Shown: in pieces, positions 18,481 to 27,043 of the stretch
Layout of the letters: every line of letters begins with the position of its first letter
Numbering within the stretch: the stretch's first letter is position 1
From: Myroides odoratus
GTDB lineage: Bacteria > Bacteroidota > Bacteroidia > Flavobacteriales > Flavobacteriaceae
Assembly: GCF_001549985.1 (NCBI RefSeq)
Contig: NZ_LROZ01000008.1
Span: forward strand, 62,001-126,000
Direction of reading: 5' to 3'
Length of the DNA: 64,000 nt
The notes under the pieces: generated by a model
What the model saw: only the letters and a program-made list of their open reading frames with translations
What the model was told of the DNA's origin: nothing
Database searches by the model: none
Position numbers and translations under genes: made by a program

Positions 18481-19047
18481 TTATTTTTTAGCTAACAACT
18501 GTTCAATGACAATTGGAAAGTGTTTGTATTCTAAGGTTTGTACTGCTTTTGCGATATCTTCAGCTGTATAATGTGCTTCTACGGGAGTTGTTTCTTGTAA
18601 AATGATTGCGCCTTCGTCATAATTTTCATTGACAAAGTGAATCGTAATTCCCGTTTCTGGTTCTTTATTTGCCAAAACAGCTTCGTGAACAAAGTGTCCA
18701 TACATCCCTTTGCCGCCATATTTAGGTAATAAGGCTGGATGAATGTTAATAACTTGATTGTGATATTTTTTTACTAAATCCTCAGGGAACTTCCACAAGA
18801 AGCCCGCCAAAACGATTAAATCTGGCTCGAAAGTTGCCAGTTTTTCTGCTAACTCGCCGTTATTCAGCTTATTTTTATCAAAAATATAAACTGGAACATT
18901 TCTTTTTTCAGCTTTTTCTATTACTTTAGCATGAGGGTTATTGACCAAAACGAGGTATTGGTTGACAATTGAATTATTCTCAAAGTAATTGATAATATTC
19001 TCCACGTTAGTCCCTGAACCAGAAGCGAATAGCGCTATTTTTTTCAT
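18481..19047 (-). CDS. purN: Phosphoribosylglycinamide formyltransferase 1
   Basis: 188-residue enzyme that moves a formyl group from 10-formyltetrahydrofolate to GAR, the third step of purine synthesis. The N-terminus has ALFASGSGTNVENII. The catalytic region INIHPALLPKYGGKGMYG contains the Asn/His active-site pair, and the last catalytic Asp is within NENYDEGAIILQ. It is transcribed directly into rnhA and divergent from acpP. purF nearby belongs to the same pathway but is a separate unit. Confidence 0.93.
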   Translation of the reverse strand: MKKIALFASGSGTNVENIINYFENNSIVNQYLVLVNNPHAKVIEKAEKRNVPVYIFDKNKLNNGELAEKLATFEPDLIVLAGFLWKFPEDLVKKYHNQVINIHPALLPKYGGKGMYGHFVHEAVLANKEPETGITIHFVNENYDEGAIILQETTPVEAHYTAEDIAKAVQTLEYKHFPIVIEQLLAKK

Positions 19048-19205
19048 GTTATAAGCAGTATTTAAGTTTTTAAAACACTTTATTTAAGTACAAAAAAAAG
19101 AATAATTACTGACAATAAACAGAAAAATAGTATTAAGTATTAATTATTTTTATAATTTCGCACTGACAATTAACATGTATAATCAGGATATAAAATAAAG
19201 TTTTT

Positions 19206-19213
19206 TATTTTTG
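19206..19213 (+). promoter_or_regulatory. -7 promoter element of acpP
   Basis: TATTTTTG matches TAnnTTTG, 32 bases upstream of the acpP ATG. No clear -33 TTTG is present at the expected place. Confidence 0.5.
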
Positions 19214-19245
19214 CCCTAGGAAATTAAATTTTAAAATTAAAGATT

Positions 19246-19482
19246 ATGTCAGACATTGCATCAAGAGTAAAAGCGATTATCGTTGACAAATTAGGAGTTG
19301 ACGAGAACGAAGTTGTAGCAGAAGCAAGCTTCACTAATGATTTAGGAGCTGATTCACTAGACACTGTTGAGCTTATCATGGAGTTCGAAAAAGAATTCGA
19401 TATTCAAATTCCAGATGATCAAGCTGAAAACATCGCTACAGTTGGTCAAGCTATCTCTTACATCGAAGAAGCTAAGAAGTAA
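19246..19482 (+). CDS. acpP: Acyl carrier protein
   Basis: 78-residue acidic carrier for growing fatty-acyl chains. The phosphopantetheine attachment motif is [15 protein letters not shown], with the modified Ser at about residue 38. It heads the classical acpP-fabF-rnc order. Three consecutive hairpins lie between it and fabF, so most transcripts may stop after acpP, fitting the high demand for this protein. Confidence 0.97.
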   Translation: MSDIASRVKAIIVDKLGVDENEVVAEASFTNDLGADSLDTVELIMEFEKEFDIQIPDDQAENIATVGQAISYIEEAKK

Positions 19483-19492
19483 TAACTAATAA

Positions 19493-19518
19493 CCCACGTG
19501 TTGTTAACAACACGTGGG
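19493..19518 (+). terminator. 26-base perfect palindrome after acpP
   Basis: CCCACGTGTTGTT and its exact complement AACAACACGTGGG are adjacent, 10 bases past the acpP stop. The run after the stem is GCGTTATTATTTT, a poor U tract, so termination may be partial. Confidence 0.65.
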
Positions 19519-19566
19519 CGTTATTATTTTCGGACATACCTGCTTATTTTAGAATAGAAAAAAGGA

Positions 19567-19589
19567 CAGATTTACTAGTAAGTAATCTG
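19567..19589 (+). other. Second hairpin in the acpP-fabF gap
   Basis: CAGATTTACT / AGTAATCTG forms a 9-bp stem with one bulged T and a 4-base loop. No T run follows. Confidence 0.5.
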
Positions 19590-19607
19590 ATAAACAAATA
19601 TAAAGCT

Positions 19608-19650
19608 ACCCAATGTTTCCTTTTACAAAAGTGAAAAATTGGGTTTTTTT
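19608..19650 (+). terminator. Terminator-like hairpin just upstream of fabF
   Basis: ACCCAAT (19608-19614) pairs with ATTGGGT (19638-19644), with additional A/T pairing inside, then a run of T to 19650. It ends 27 bases before the fabF ATG. Confidence 0.6.
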
Positions 19651-19677
19651 AACTTATTAAACCATAATATTTACTTT

Positions 19678-20931
19678 ATGAAATTAAGGCGAGTTGTTGT
19701 AACAGGTTTAGGTGCTCTTACCCCAATCGGGAATAATATCCAAGAGTATTGGAACAGTCTTATTAATGGCGTAAGTGGAGCAGCTCCGATTACACATTTT
19801 GATGCTACCAATTTCAAAACCCAATTTGCGTGCGAAGTAAAGAATTTCAATGTAGAAGATTTTATTGATCGTAAAGAGGCACGTAAAATGGATCGATACG
19901 CTCAATTAGCCATGGTTAGTGCTGATGAAGCAGTTGTAGATTCTAAATTAGACTTAGAGAATATAGATAAAGATAGAGCTGGAGTTATTTGGGGTTCTGG
20001 AATCGGTGGATTAGAAACCTTCCAAAACGAGGTGACTGACTTCGTAAACGGAAATGGAACACCGAGATTCAATCCTTTCTTTATTCCAAAAATGATTGCA
20101 GATATTGCAGGAGGACATATTTCAATTAAATATGGCTTACGAGGACCAAACTTTACTACGGTATCGGCTTGTGCTTCGTCTACCAATGCAATTATCGATG
20201 CCTTCAACTACATTCGTTTAGGTATGGCGGACATCATGGTAACAGGAGGTTCTGAAGCAGCTGTAACGATTGCAGGAGTGGGTGGATTCAACGCAATGCA
20301 CGCTTTATCAACAAGAAATGACAGCCCAGAAACAGCTTCTAGACCGATGGACAAAGACCGTGATGGTTTTGTATTGGGAGAAGGTGCTGGAGCATTAGTA
20401 TTAGAAGAATACGAACACGCTGTTGCGCGTGGAGCGAAAATATACTGTGAAATTGGCGGTGGCGGAATGTCAGCAGATGCACATCACTTAACTGCACCAC
20501 ATCCAGAAGGATTAGGAGCAACAAACGTGATGAAAAACTGTTTGAGAGATGCAGGCCTTGAGCCAAAAGATGTTGATGTAGTAAACTTACACGGAACATC
20601 AACTCCACTAGGGGATATTGCTGAATCAAAAGCTATTTTAAACGTTTTTGGTGATCACGCTTATTCCATGAACCTAAACTCTACCAAATCTATGACAGGT
20701 CACCTTTTGGGAGCTGCAGGAGTGATAGAGGCAATCTCAGTAATCTTATCCATCGAGCATGGAATTGTACCTCCAACAATCAATCACTTTACAGATGATG
20801 ATCAAGTGGATGCTAAATTAAACTTTACCTTCAACAAAGCGCAGAAAAGAGACGTGAAAGTAGGTATGAGTAATACATTTGGCTTCGGAGGACACAACGC
20901 TTGTGTATTAGTAAAAAAATTAGATATTTAA
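19678..20931 (+). CDS. fabF: 3-oxoacyl-[acyl-carrier-protein] synthase II
   Basis: 417-residue condensing enzyme of fatty-acid elongation, joining malonyl-ACP to acyl-ACP. The Cys-His-His triad is visible: Cys in VSACASSTNAI, His in LHGTSTPLGD and His in STKSMTGHLLGAAG, and the C-terminal NTFGFGGHNA loop is present. The open frame extends upstream to a TTG at 19639, but that lies inside the terminator-like hairpin, so the ATG at 19678 is taken; this gives the family's normal length. rnc follows after 13 bases. Confidence 0.96.
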   Translation: MKLRRVVVTGLGALTPIGNNIQEYWNSLINGVSGAAPITHFDATNFKTQFACEVKNFNVEDFIDRKEARKMDRYAQLAMVSADEAVVDSKLDLENIDKDRAGVIWGSGIGGLETFQNEVTDFVNGNGTPRFNPFFIPKMIADIAGGHISIKYGLRGPNFTTVSACASSTNAIIDAFNYIRLGMADIMVTGGSEAAVTIAGVGGFNAMHALSTRNDSPETASRPMDKDRDGFVLGEGAGALVLEEYEHAVARGAKIYCEIGGGGMSADAHHLTAPHPEGLGATNVMKNCLRDAGLEPKDVDVVNLHGTSTPLGDIAESKAILNVFGDHAYSMNLNSTKSMTGHLLGAAGVIEAISVILSIEHGIVPPTINHFTDDDQVDAKLNFTFNKAQKRDVKVGMSNTFGFGGHNACVLVKKLDI

Positions 20932-20944
20932 GCACGACAACGTA

Positions 20945-21691
20945 ATGTTGAGTAACGTACTAAATAAGATATTTAAAAATTCCCGTTCAAATCAAAAGGA
21001 CGGGAATTTTTGTCGTAAGATATCTCAAATCACCCTGACTAAGCCTTTGGATATCGCCTACTATAAACTAGCATTTACCCATCGTTCGATGAACATCGTT
21101 GATACTCAAGGAAATCCAATTAATTACGAACGATTAGAGTTTTTGGGTGATGCTATGCTCAATGCGGTAATTGCCTCGCATTTATATTTAGAGGTTCCCA
21201 GTGGAGACGAAGGGTATTTAACGAAAATGCGCTCTAAAATAGTAAGTAGAGAGAACTTAAACACAATTGGCAAAAGCTTGGGATTAATTGATATTGTTGA
21301 AAGCAAAATGGGCAATCAACAGTTCGGAGAAAACATCCATGGTAATATTTTAGAAGCCTTAATTGGGGCCATATACCTGGATCAAGGTTATCCTGCTTGT
21401 GAGAAATTTATCCATCAACGCTTAATTTCTACCATCACCGATATCCATGTCTTAGAAACGAAGATTACGAGCTATAAAAGTTTACTCATTGAATGGTGTC
21501 AGAAGACAAAACACACGTTTAAGTTTGATGCCTATGAGGAAACTACGAATGAAGATGTCAAGTATTTTGGTGTTAAACTATTCATTGACAATAAATTAAT
21601 ATCAAAAGGAAGAGCTACATCAAAGAAGAAAGCAGAAGAAAAAGCTTCGCAACGTGCGTATTTTGCGTTGCAAGAAAAAATAAACCATTAA
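20945..21691 (+). CDS. rnc: Ribonuclease III
   Basis: 248 residues. Cleaves double-stranded RNA, including rRNA precursors. The catalytic domain (about 30-165) holds the signature NYERLEFLGDAMLNAVIA and the second acidic motif GNILEALIGAIYLDQG. A double-stranded RNA-binding domain (about 175-245) ends in SKGRATSKKKAEEKASQRAYF. It has a slightly longer basic N-terminal extension than E. coli RNase III. Operon fabF-rnc; start ATG at 20945. Confidence 0.95.
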   Translation: MLSNVLNKIFKNSRSNQKDGNFCRKISQITLTKPLDIAYYKLAFTHRSMNIVDTQGNPINYERLEFLGDAMLNAVIASHLYLEVPSGDEGYLTKMRSKIVSRENLNTIGKSLGLIDIVESKMGNQQFGENIHGNILEALIGAIYLDQGYPACEKFIHQRLISTITDIHVLETKITSYKSLLIEWCQKTKHTFKFDAYEETTNEDVKYFGVKLFIDNKLISKGRATSKKKAEEKASQRAYFALQEKINH

Positions 21692-21763
21692 ATTGGGGAA
21701 TCAATTAACATTTACTTAATCTTTCTTCTAAATATCTACATATTATTTGCATTATAAAAGTTG

Positions 21764-21771
21764 TATCTTTG
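21764..21771 (+). promoter_or_regulatory. -7 promoter element of the IPExxxVDY-pyk operon
   Basis: TATCTTTG matches TAnnTTTG and lies 18 bases upstream of the ATG at 21790. Confidence 0.5.
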
Positions 21772-21789
21772 TAACTAACGAATAAACAA

Positions 21790-22278
21790 ATGGGACCAGT
21801 AGTTCTAAGATTAGAAGATTTTGAAGCTGAAAACTATAGTCTGATAGCGATTCACTCTTCGCGCAAAGAAGATTTTAAAGTTACCTATCTTATTAACACT
21901 ATTCTAGGCCTTTATTTAGAACGCACATCGTATGATGTTGAAGTTGAAACGGATCAAGGCTTAGCTTCCTTCTCTTTATTTGAATACGACGATCCAGATT
22001 ACCATGTATTGTGGAAATTGGTATCAAATAAAGCTTTTATACTTCCAGAGTCACAGATGGCTTCTCCCCTCTTTCAATATGTTGTTTCAACCATTAGCAA
22101 GCAAGGTTATCTCTTACCGGAACACAAAACGGTGGATTACTTTCTCAAAGTTGAAAATACAGATGAGCAGTTTGAGATTGGCACAGTCATTGAAAAATTA
22201 AAATCAATAAAAGTAATTTCTACAGCATACGAAATCCGAGTAGAAGCGATCAAATCGAAAAACAACCTAATTTTTTAA
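21790..22278 (+). CDS. IPExxxVDY family protein
   Basis: 162-residue protein of the Bacteroidota-specific family named for its motif, seen here as LLPEHKTVDYFLKV (about 111-124). No enzymatic residues or signal peptide are evident. The function is unknown. Members are commonly found directly before pyruvate kinase. Here the pyk ATG follows after 4 bases, so the two are translationally close and cotranscribed. A role connected with pyk is inference from position only. Confidence 0.8.
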   Translation: MGPVVLRLEDFEAENYSLIAIHSSRKEDFKVTYLINTILGLYLERTSYDVEVETDQGLASFSLFEYDDPDYHVLWKLVSNKAFILPESQMASPLFQYVVSTISKQGYLLPEHKTVDYFLKVENTDEQFEIGTVIEKLKSIKVISTAYEIRVEAIKSKNNLIF

Positions 22279-22282
22279 AAAT

Positions 22283-23713
22283 ATGGTAGCAAAAAAAAGA
22301 ACAAAAATTGTAGCAACGTTAGGTCCTGCATCAGGAACAAAAGAAGTGTTGCACAACATGATTAAAGCAGGTGTAAATGTATTTAGAATTAATTTCTCCC
22401 ATGCAGATTACGCCGATGTACAAGAGAAAATCGACATCATTCGAGAATTAAATAAAGAATACGGTTACACCACGTCAATTTTAGGAGACTTACAAGGCCC
22501 TAAATTGCGTGTGGGAATTATGGCAGAAGATGTAGTGGTTCACCCTGGTGATATGATTACATTTTCAACAAAAGAAGAGTTCAAAGGAGACGCAAAACGC
22601 GTTTACATGAACTACAAGCAATTCCCTAATGATGTAAACAAAGGAGAAACTATTTTATTAGACGATGGTAAATTGATCTTTGAAGTAGTATCGACAAACA
22701 ATACAGATGAAGTTGTTGCCAAAGTAATCCAAGGAGGTCCTTTGAAATCGAAAAAAGGAGTAAACCTTCCGATGACCAAGGTTTCATTACCTGCCTTAAC
22801 GGAAAAAGACATCAATGACGCTATTTTTGCAATTAAAGCACAAGTGGATTGGTTGGCGTTATCTTTCGTTAGAACACCTGAGGATTTATTGGATTTACAA
22901 GAAATTGTAAAACAACATTCAGAGCACAAAATTCCAATTGTTGCGAAAATTGAAAAACCGGAAGCGGTTAAAAACATCAATAAATTAGTTGCTTATTGTG
23001 ATGGATTGATGGTGGCTCGTGGAGATTTAGGTGTTGAAATTCCAGCTCAAGAAGTTCCACTTATTCAAAAACAATTAGTACAAATCGCTAAAAATGCTAG
23101 AATCCCAGTAATCATCGCAACACAGATGATGGAAACGATGATTTCTAGTTTAACACCGACAAGAGCGGAGGTAAACGACGTAGCAAACTCGGTCATGGAT
23201 GGTGCAGATGCTGTAATGTTATCAGGAGAAACTTCTGTAGGTAGTTACCCAGTACAAGTAATTGAGAAAATGACACAAATTATTCAAAGTGTTGAAAATT
23301 CTCCATTAATCAATGTACCGCAAAGTCCACCGACAATTAAGACCAATCGTTATATCACGAAAAACATTTGTTATCACGCTGCATTAATGGCGAATGACAT
23401 TGAGGCAAAAGCTATTTGTACGTTGACAAACAGTGGATACACTGCTTTCCAGATTTCTGCTTGGAGACCTAACAGTGACATTCTTGTTTTCACGTCAAAT
23501 AAACGCATTTTAACGCAGTTAAACCTATTATGGGGAGTCCAGGCTTACTACTACGACAAATACGTAAGCACAGACGAAACAATTGAAGATATCAACAATA
23601 TGGTGGTGGAAAAGAAACACGCTGCAAAAGGAGATATGGTGATCAACCTAGCTGCAATGCCAATCATCGATAAAGGAATGGTAAATACCTTGAGAATATC
23701 TGAGATTAAGTAA
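22283..23713 (+). CDS. pyk: Pyruvate kinase
   Basis: 476 residues. Converts phosphoenolpyruvate plus ADP to pyruvate plus ATP. Visible features: KIVATLGPAS at the N-terminus, VFRINFSHADY, ILGDLQGPKLRVG, the substrate/metal segment VAKIEKPEAVKNI, VARGDLGVEIP, and ATQMMETMISSLTPTRAE. The C-terminal domain (about 350-476) is the usual allosteric one. Second gene of the operon with the IPExxxVDY gene. Confidence 0.97.
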   Translation: MVAKKRTKIVATLGPASGTKEVLHNMIKAGVNVFRINFSHADYADVQEKIDIIRELNKEYGYTTSILGDLQGPKLRVGIMAEDVVVHPGDMITFSTKEEFKGDAKRVYMNYKQFPNDVNKGETILLDDGKLIFEVVSTNNTDEVVAKVIQGGPLKSKKGVNLPMTKVSLPALTEKDINDAIFAIKAQVDWLALSFVRTPEDLLDLQEIVKQHSEHKIPIVAKIEKPEAVKNINKLVAYCDGLMVARGDLGVEIPAQEVPLIQKQLVQIAKNARIPVIIATQMMETMISSLTPTRAEVNDVANSVMDGADAVMLSGETSVGSYPVQVIEKMTQIIQSVENSPLINVPQSPPTIKTNRYITKNICYHAALMANDIEAKAICTLTNSGYTAFQISAWRPNSDILVFTSNKRILTQLNLLWGVQAYYYDKYVSTDETIEDINNMVVEKKHAAKGDMVINLAAMPIIDKGMVNTLRISEIK

Positions 23714-23896
23714 TTGAAGGGTTATGAGTGAAGGGTTATCAGATATGAGTGAAATCGAAACGCATTGTTTTTCTAAATAGTCTAGATTTTCCTTTCATCA
23801 CTAAATCGTACAACTTCACAAACAAAATGAAAGTGAATTGCACTTTTCTCTTATAAGAAGAATAAATCGAAAGGCACGTTAATGCCGATTAGCTAT

Positions 23897-23932
23897 AAAA
23901 AAAGCGGAATCCAAAAGGATTCCGCTTTTTTA
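23897..23932. terminator. Bidirectional terminator between pyk and the HD gene
   Basis: AAAAAAGCGGAATCC, AAAA loop, GGATTCCGCTTTTTT: a strong stem with A and T runs on both sides between convergent genes. Confidence 0.88.
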
Positions 23933-23956
23933 TTTATTTTTTATAAGCTGGGGATT

Positions 23957-24000
23957 GGTTACTAGTTAACGGTGAACCGTAAACTGTAAACCGTGAGCCA
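23957..24000. repeat. Short ACGGT/ACCGT intergenic repeat cluster
   Basis: About 44 bases composed of alternating, partly palindromic words (GTTAACGGTGAACCGT, AAACTGT, AAACCGT). The pattern looks like a degenerate short tandem/palindromic repeat rather than a coding or promoter sequence. Confidence 0.5.
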
Positions 24001-24008
24001 TCTAACCC

Positions 24009-24659
24009 CTACTTCTCCCCTTGCCACTCTGCGTAAAAACGAGCTAAGAAATCTTCCATATAACGGTGTCGATCCTCTGCCATTTTCTTTCCTGCTTCGG
24101 TGTGCATAAGATCTTTCAACAACAGCAATTTCTCATAGAAATGATTAATTGACGTTCCTTTATGTGCTTTATATTCTTCTTTGGTCATGCCAAATCGAGG
24201 GGCTTGCTCTGGATCGTGAATCGGATTATTTTGAAATCCTCCATAATTAAAAACACGTGTTATCCCAATTGCGCCAATCGCATCTAATCGATCCGCATCT
24301 TGTACAATTTGCAATTCCTTCGACGTGAACTTTTGATCAAAATTTCCACCTTTGAACGAGATGTTTTCAATACCCTTGACAACATGATCAACCACTTCGG
24401 GTACATAGTCTAGCGATTCCAACCATTCTTTGGCTTTACGAGGTCCGATGGTTTCATCTCCCTTGTGGAACTTACTATCAGCAATATCGTGAAGTAAAGC
24501 AATTAATTGCACCACTTCGACCTGAGCTTCAGGTTCGAATTTTAAAATATTGATCGCATTATTGTATACGCGTTCGATATGGAACCAATCATGTCCGCCT
24601 TCGGCATGCTTCAGCTCCTCTTTAACATAGGCAATAGTTGCTTCAATCTTCTTACTCAT
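24009..24659 (-). CDS. HD-domain phosphohydrolase
   Basis: 216-residue soluble protein of the HD superfamily. The metal-binding residues are H19 or nearby in GGHDWFHIERV, the HD pair in ALLHDIADSKFH (about 53-54), and the Asp in VQDADRLDAIGAIG. It belongs with the YedJ/YpgQ-type single-domain hydrolases, often active on nucleotides or nucleoside di/triphosphates; the substrate here is unknown. Its ATG is 5 bases after the acyl-ACP desaturase stop, so they share a transcript. Confidence 0.85.
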   Translation of the reverse strand: MSKKIEATIAYVKEELKHAEGGHDWFHIERVYNNAINILKFEPEAQVEVVQLIALLHDIADSKFHKGDETIGPRKAKEWLESLDYVPEVVDHVVKGIENISFKGGNFDQKFTSKELQIVQDADRLDAIGAIGITRVFNYGGFQNNPIHDPEQAPRFGMTKEEYKAHKGTSINHFYEKLLLLKDLMHTEAGKKMAEDRHRYMEDFLARFYAEWQGEK

Positions 24660-24664
24660 TCAAT

Positions 24665-25663
24665 TTATTTAATTAGAGCGGGTTGTACCCATTTAAAGAT
24701 ATGTGGATCTTTTCCAATACTCATTCGTTCTGCTACACGTAACATACGAGCCGGTAACTTCATCAGGTATTCTCTCGATTTTTCTGCTTCATCCGTCAAC
24801 CCTGTTAAGTTTGCAATTTGCCAACGGTTAATTAATTTCTGCATGATTTCCACATAATCAATCGCTGTATATACACCAATACGCTGTGCTGAATCAGAGA
24901 ATAATTCAAATGCATCCCCCATTTTTCCTCCTGATTCTCTGATAAGGTTTGCAGGCATAGTGATTTTTCGTTTCATCATGTCTACAAATGCCAATAGCAT
25001 TTCACTTGGGTCTACTTTAAAAATTCGATCTACGAATTCAGAATAAGCATGGTGGTGACGCATTTCATCTCCAGCAATTAAACGACAGATCTTCGATAAT
25101 TTATGATCTCCATACTGTTTAGCTAATTTCGCTACACGATTGTGTGAAATGTACGTAGCTAACTCTTGGAAACTTGTAAATACGAAGTTTTTATAGGGGT
25201 CTCTATCTGTTCCAGGATCAAACCCATCATTTAATAAATATTGCGTTGTAATTTCAACCTCGCGCATATTCACACGTCCAGATAGATAAAGGTATTTATT
25301 CAATAAATCTCCATGGCGATTCTCTTCTCCCGTCCAATGGCGAATCCATTTTGCCCATCCATTTCCGTTCTCACCTTCTTTTTGATTTACTCCTTCTACA
25401 TCCATTAACCAAGATTCATATGTAGGTAATGCTTCTTCTGTAATGGTATCACCAACCAAAACTACCCAAAAATCATACGGTAATTCTTTGGCATATTCTC
25501 TCAATTCTTTGACATCCTCTAAAAATGTTTCACTTTCCGAATTCGGCAGTAAATCAGAAGGTTGCCAAATTTTCTCCACAGGTATTAGATAATCATCAAC
25601 GAAGCTATCTATATTTTTTTCCAAGAAGTGCATCACTTCTAAACGAACATTGTGTGTTGACAT
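24665..25663 (-). CDS. Acyl-ACP desaturase, soluble diiron type
   Basis: 332-residue homologue of plant stearoyl-ACP desaturases. Uses O2 and reduced ferredoxin to place a cis double bond in acyl-ACP. The two diiron motifs are EENRHGD (about residue 113) and DEMRHHHAY (about 203), with an extra Glu near residue 69 (ITEEALPTYES). It lies between a PlsC-like acyltransferase and an HD hydrolase, on the same strand, which fits a role in membrane-lipid composition. The regiospecificity cannot be predicted. Confidence 0.88.
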   Translation of the reverse strand: MSTHNVRLEVMHFLEKNIDSFVDDYLIPVEKIWQPSDLLPNSESETFLEDVKELREYAKELPYDFWVVLVGDTITEEALPTYESWLMDVEGVNQKEGENGNGWAKWIRHWTGEENRHGDLLNKYLYLSGRVNMREVEITTQYLLNDGFDPGTDRDPYKNFVFTSFQELATYISHNRVAKLAKQYGDHKLSKICRLIAGDEMRHHHAYSEFVDRIFKVDPSEMLLAFVDMMKRKITMPANLIRESGGKMGDAFELFSDSAQRIGVYTAIDYVEIMQKLINRWQIANLTGLTDEAEKSREYLMKLPARMLRVAERMSIGKDPHIFKWVQPALIK

Positions 25664-25740
25664 TTCAATTAGTTTTTACATCGCAACTAGCTCTTCGGTT
25701 TGGTTTAGTTTGTTTGGGAGTAACTGCGAGAATTAGTATT

Positions 25741-26472
25741 TTATTCTATTTTAGACTTTACGGCTGCCTCTGTTTTAGCGAAGAGTTCTTCAAAAGAATA
25801 ATCGCTAATTTTCATTGGTTTGTGTGCATAAAGGCTAATTTTGGCTCCTAATCCTAAGGGAAATTTTCCAAATCGAAACAATTTCCATGAATTATTAATA
25901 GTCAAGGGGACAAGATAAGCATCTGGTGAAAACTTACATAACATTTTAACCCCATTTTCTGAAAAACGTTTGGGGTGTCCGTCACGGCTTCTTGTTCCTT
26001 CAGGAAAGATAACAGCAGCCCGGTTGTATTTTGAAATATATTGACCTAATCCGCGAATAACGGTTAGGGCTTGTTTAGCATCTTTTCGATCAATTAATAC
26101 CGATCCTCCATGTTTTAAGTTATACGATACACTCGGGATTCCTTGTCCCAATTCTTTTTTACTAACGAATTTGGGATGATTTTGTTTAAAGAACCAAATA
26201 ATCATCGGGATATCAAACATACTCTGATGATTTGAAACGAAGACAATGGGTTTATCGGTAGGAAGTTCTTCTTCCTTTGATACGCGATAAGTAGTACCTA
26301 AAATACCTGTACACAGCATAATCCACCACACCATAGCATCCACCACTTTCTTGTGGGCTTTATAACCAAAAAGGTTAAATGCTAGCCATTGTAGTCCATG
26401 AAAAAAAAGGAGTACAAGTAGTAAACAGATAACGAATAGTACAGATAACGGATATGAAATTATTTTTTGCAT
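25741..26472 (-). CDS. plsC: 1-acyl-sn-glycerol-3-phosphate acyltransferase family protein
   Basis: 243 residues. Adds the second acyl chain to lysophosphatidic acid at the inner membrane. An N-terminal hydrophobic segment (about 8-30) precedes the acyltransferase motifs FVSNHQSMFDIP (NHxxxxD) and VIFPEGTRSRDGH. The frame extends to a TTG at 26496, but that TTG is the 3' end of the -7 promoter box, so the ATG at 26472 must be the start. It precedes the acyl-ACP desaturase by 77 bases. Confidence 0.87.
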   Translation of the reverse strand: MQKIISYPLSVLFVICLLLVLLFFHGLQWLAFNLFGYKAHKKVVDAMVWWIMLCTGILGTTYRVSKEEELPTDKPIVFVSNHQSMFDIPMIIWFFKQNHPKFVSKKELGQGIPSVSYNLKHGGSVLIDRKDAKQALTVIRGLGQYISKYNRAAVIFPEGTRSRDGHPKRFSENGVKMLCKFSPDAYLVPLTINNSWKLFRFGKFPLGLGAKISLYAHKPMKISDYSFEELFAKTEAAVKSKIE

Positions 26473-26493
26473 TAGCTCAATGTATATCTTGAG

Positions 26494-26501
26494 CAAATAT
26501 A
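26494..26501 (-). promoter_or_regulatory. -7 promoter element of plsC
   Basis: TATATTTG on the minus strand, 21 bases upstream of the ATG at 26472. Its TTG coincides with the false upstream start codon. Confidence 0.55.
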
Positions 26502-26506
26502 CACTT

Positions 26507-26535
26507 TAAAAAAAAACCACCTTATAGAAGGTGGT
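26507..26535 (-). terminator. Terminator of the bacilliredoxin gene
   Basis: Minus strand ACCACCTT, 4-base loop, AAGGTGGT, then T9 or so; 7 bases past the bacilliredoxin stop. Confidence 0.85.
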
Positions 26536-26541
26536 CTCTTT

Positions 26542-26952
26542 TTAGCAATATTCTTTGTATGCGTCGATTAAATTTTCAGCAATCAACTCTGCAGGATTAC
26601 CTTCAATATGGTGTCTCTCTAACATGTGAACTAATTCTCCGTCTTTAAACAAAGCCATAGAAGGCGAAGATGGCGGGAAAGGGAACATGTGTTGACGTGC
26701 TGCATCAACAGCATCTTTATCAACTCCAGCAAATACAGTTACGATTTGCGCTGGTTTCTTTTCTCCATTTAAACTCATGATTGCTCCTGGACGTGCATTA
26801 CGCGCCGCACAACCACAAACTGAGTTTACCACTACTAATGTAGTTCCTTCTTTACTTAAAGCAGCTTCTACTTCGTCTGCTGTATATAATGCTGAAAATC
26901 CTGCATCAACTAACTCTTGACGCATTGGTTTTACTATTTCTTCTGGATACAT
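26542..26952 (-). CDS. BrxA/BrxB family bacilliredoxin
   Basis: 136-residue thioredoxin-fold protein of the YphP/YqiW family. Its active-site CGC motif is at Cys46-Gly47-Cys48 ([14 protein letters not shown]). In Bacillus these proteins remove bacillithiol from protein cysteines. Whether this organism makes bacillithiol is not shown in the window. The frame reaches a TTG at 26985, but that codon lies in the -7 box, so the ATG at 26952 is the start and gives the usual family length. Single gene with full promoter and terminator. Confidence 0.88.
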   Translation of the reverse strand: MYPEEIVKPMRQELVDAGFSALYTADEVEAALSKEGTTLVVVNSVCGCAARNARPGAIMSLNGEKKPAQIVTVFAGVDKDAVDAARQHMFPFPPSSPSMALFKDGELVHMLERHHIEGNPAELIAENLIDAYKEYC

Positions 26953-26982
26953 ACTATTACCTTTAATTAAAAATTGTAATAA

Positions 26983-27015
26983 CAAAGTTACACTTTTTCT
27001 CTTATTTTGCCCAAA
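26983..27015 (-). promoter_or_regulatory. Promoter of the bacilliredoxin gene
   Basis: Minus strand TTTG (27012-27015), a 21-base spacer, TAACTTTG (26983-26990). Both elements match the consensus; the ATG lies 30 bases downstream. Confidence 0.7.
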
Positions 27016-27043
27016 TTCAATGCTAAAGTATTCCCAACATGCA

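Larger units (their letters stand above)
23714..24008. other. Intergenic region with small repeats and a terminator
   Basis: No gene seen. Just after pyk the words GAAGGGTTAT (23716, 23730) and TATGAGTGAA (23723, 23744) each occur twice. The terminator and the ACCGT-rich repeat are listed separately. Confidence 0.6.

Noticed and set aside
19639..19677. N-terminal extension of FabF from a TTG at 19639
   Set aside because: The TTG lies inside a terminator-like hairpin, and the ATG at 19678 gives the normal 417-residue enzyme.
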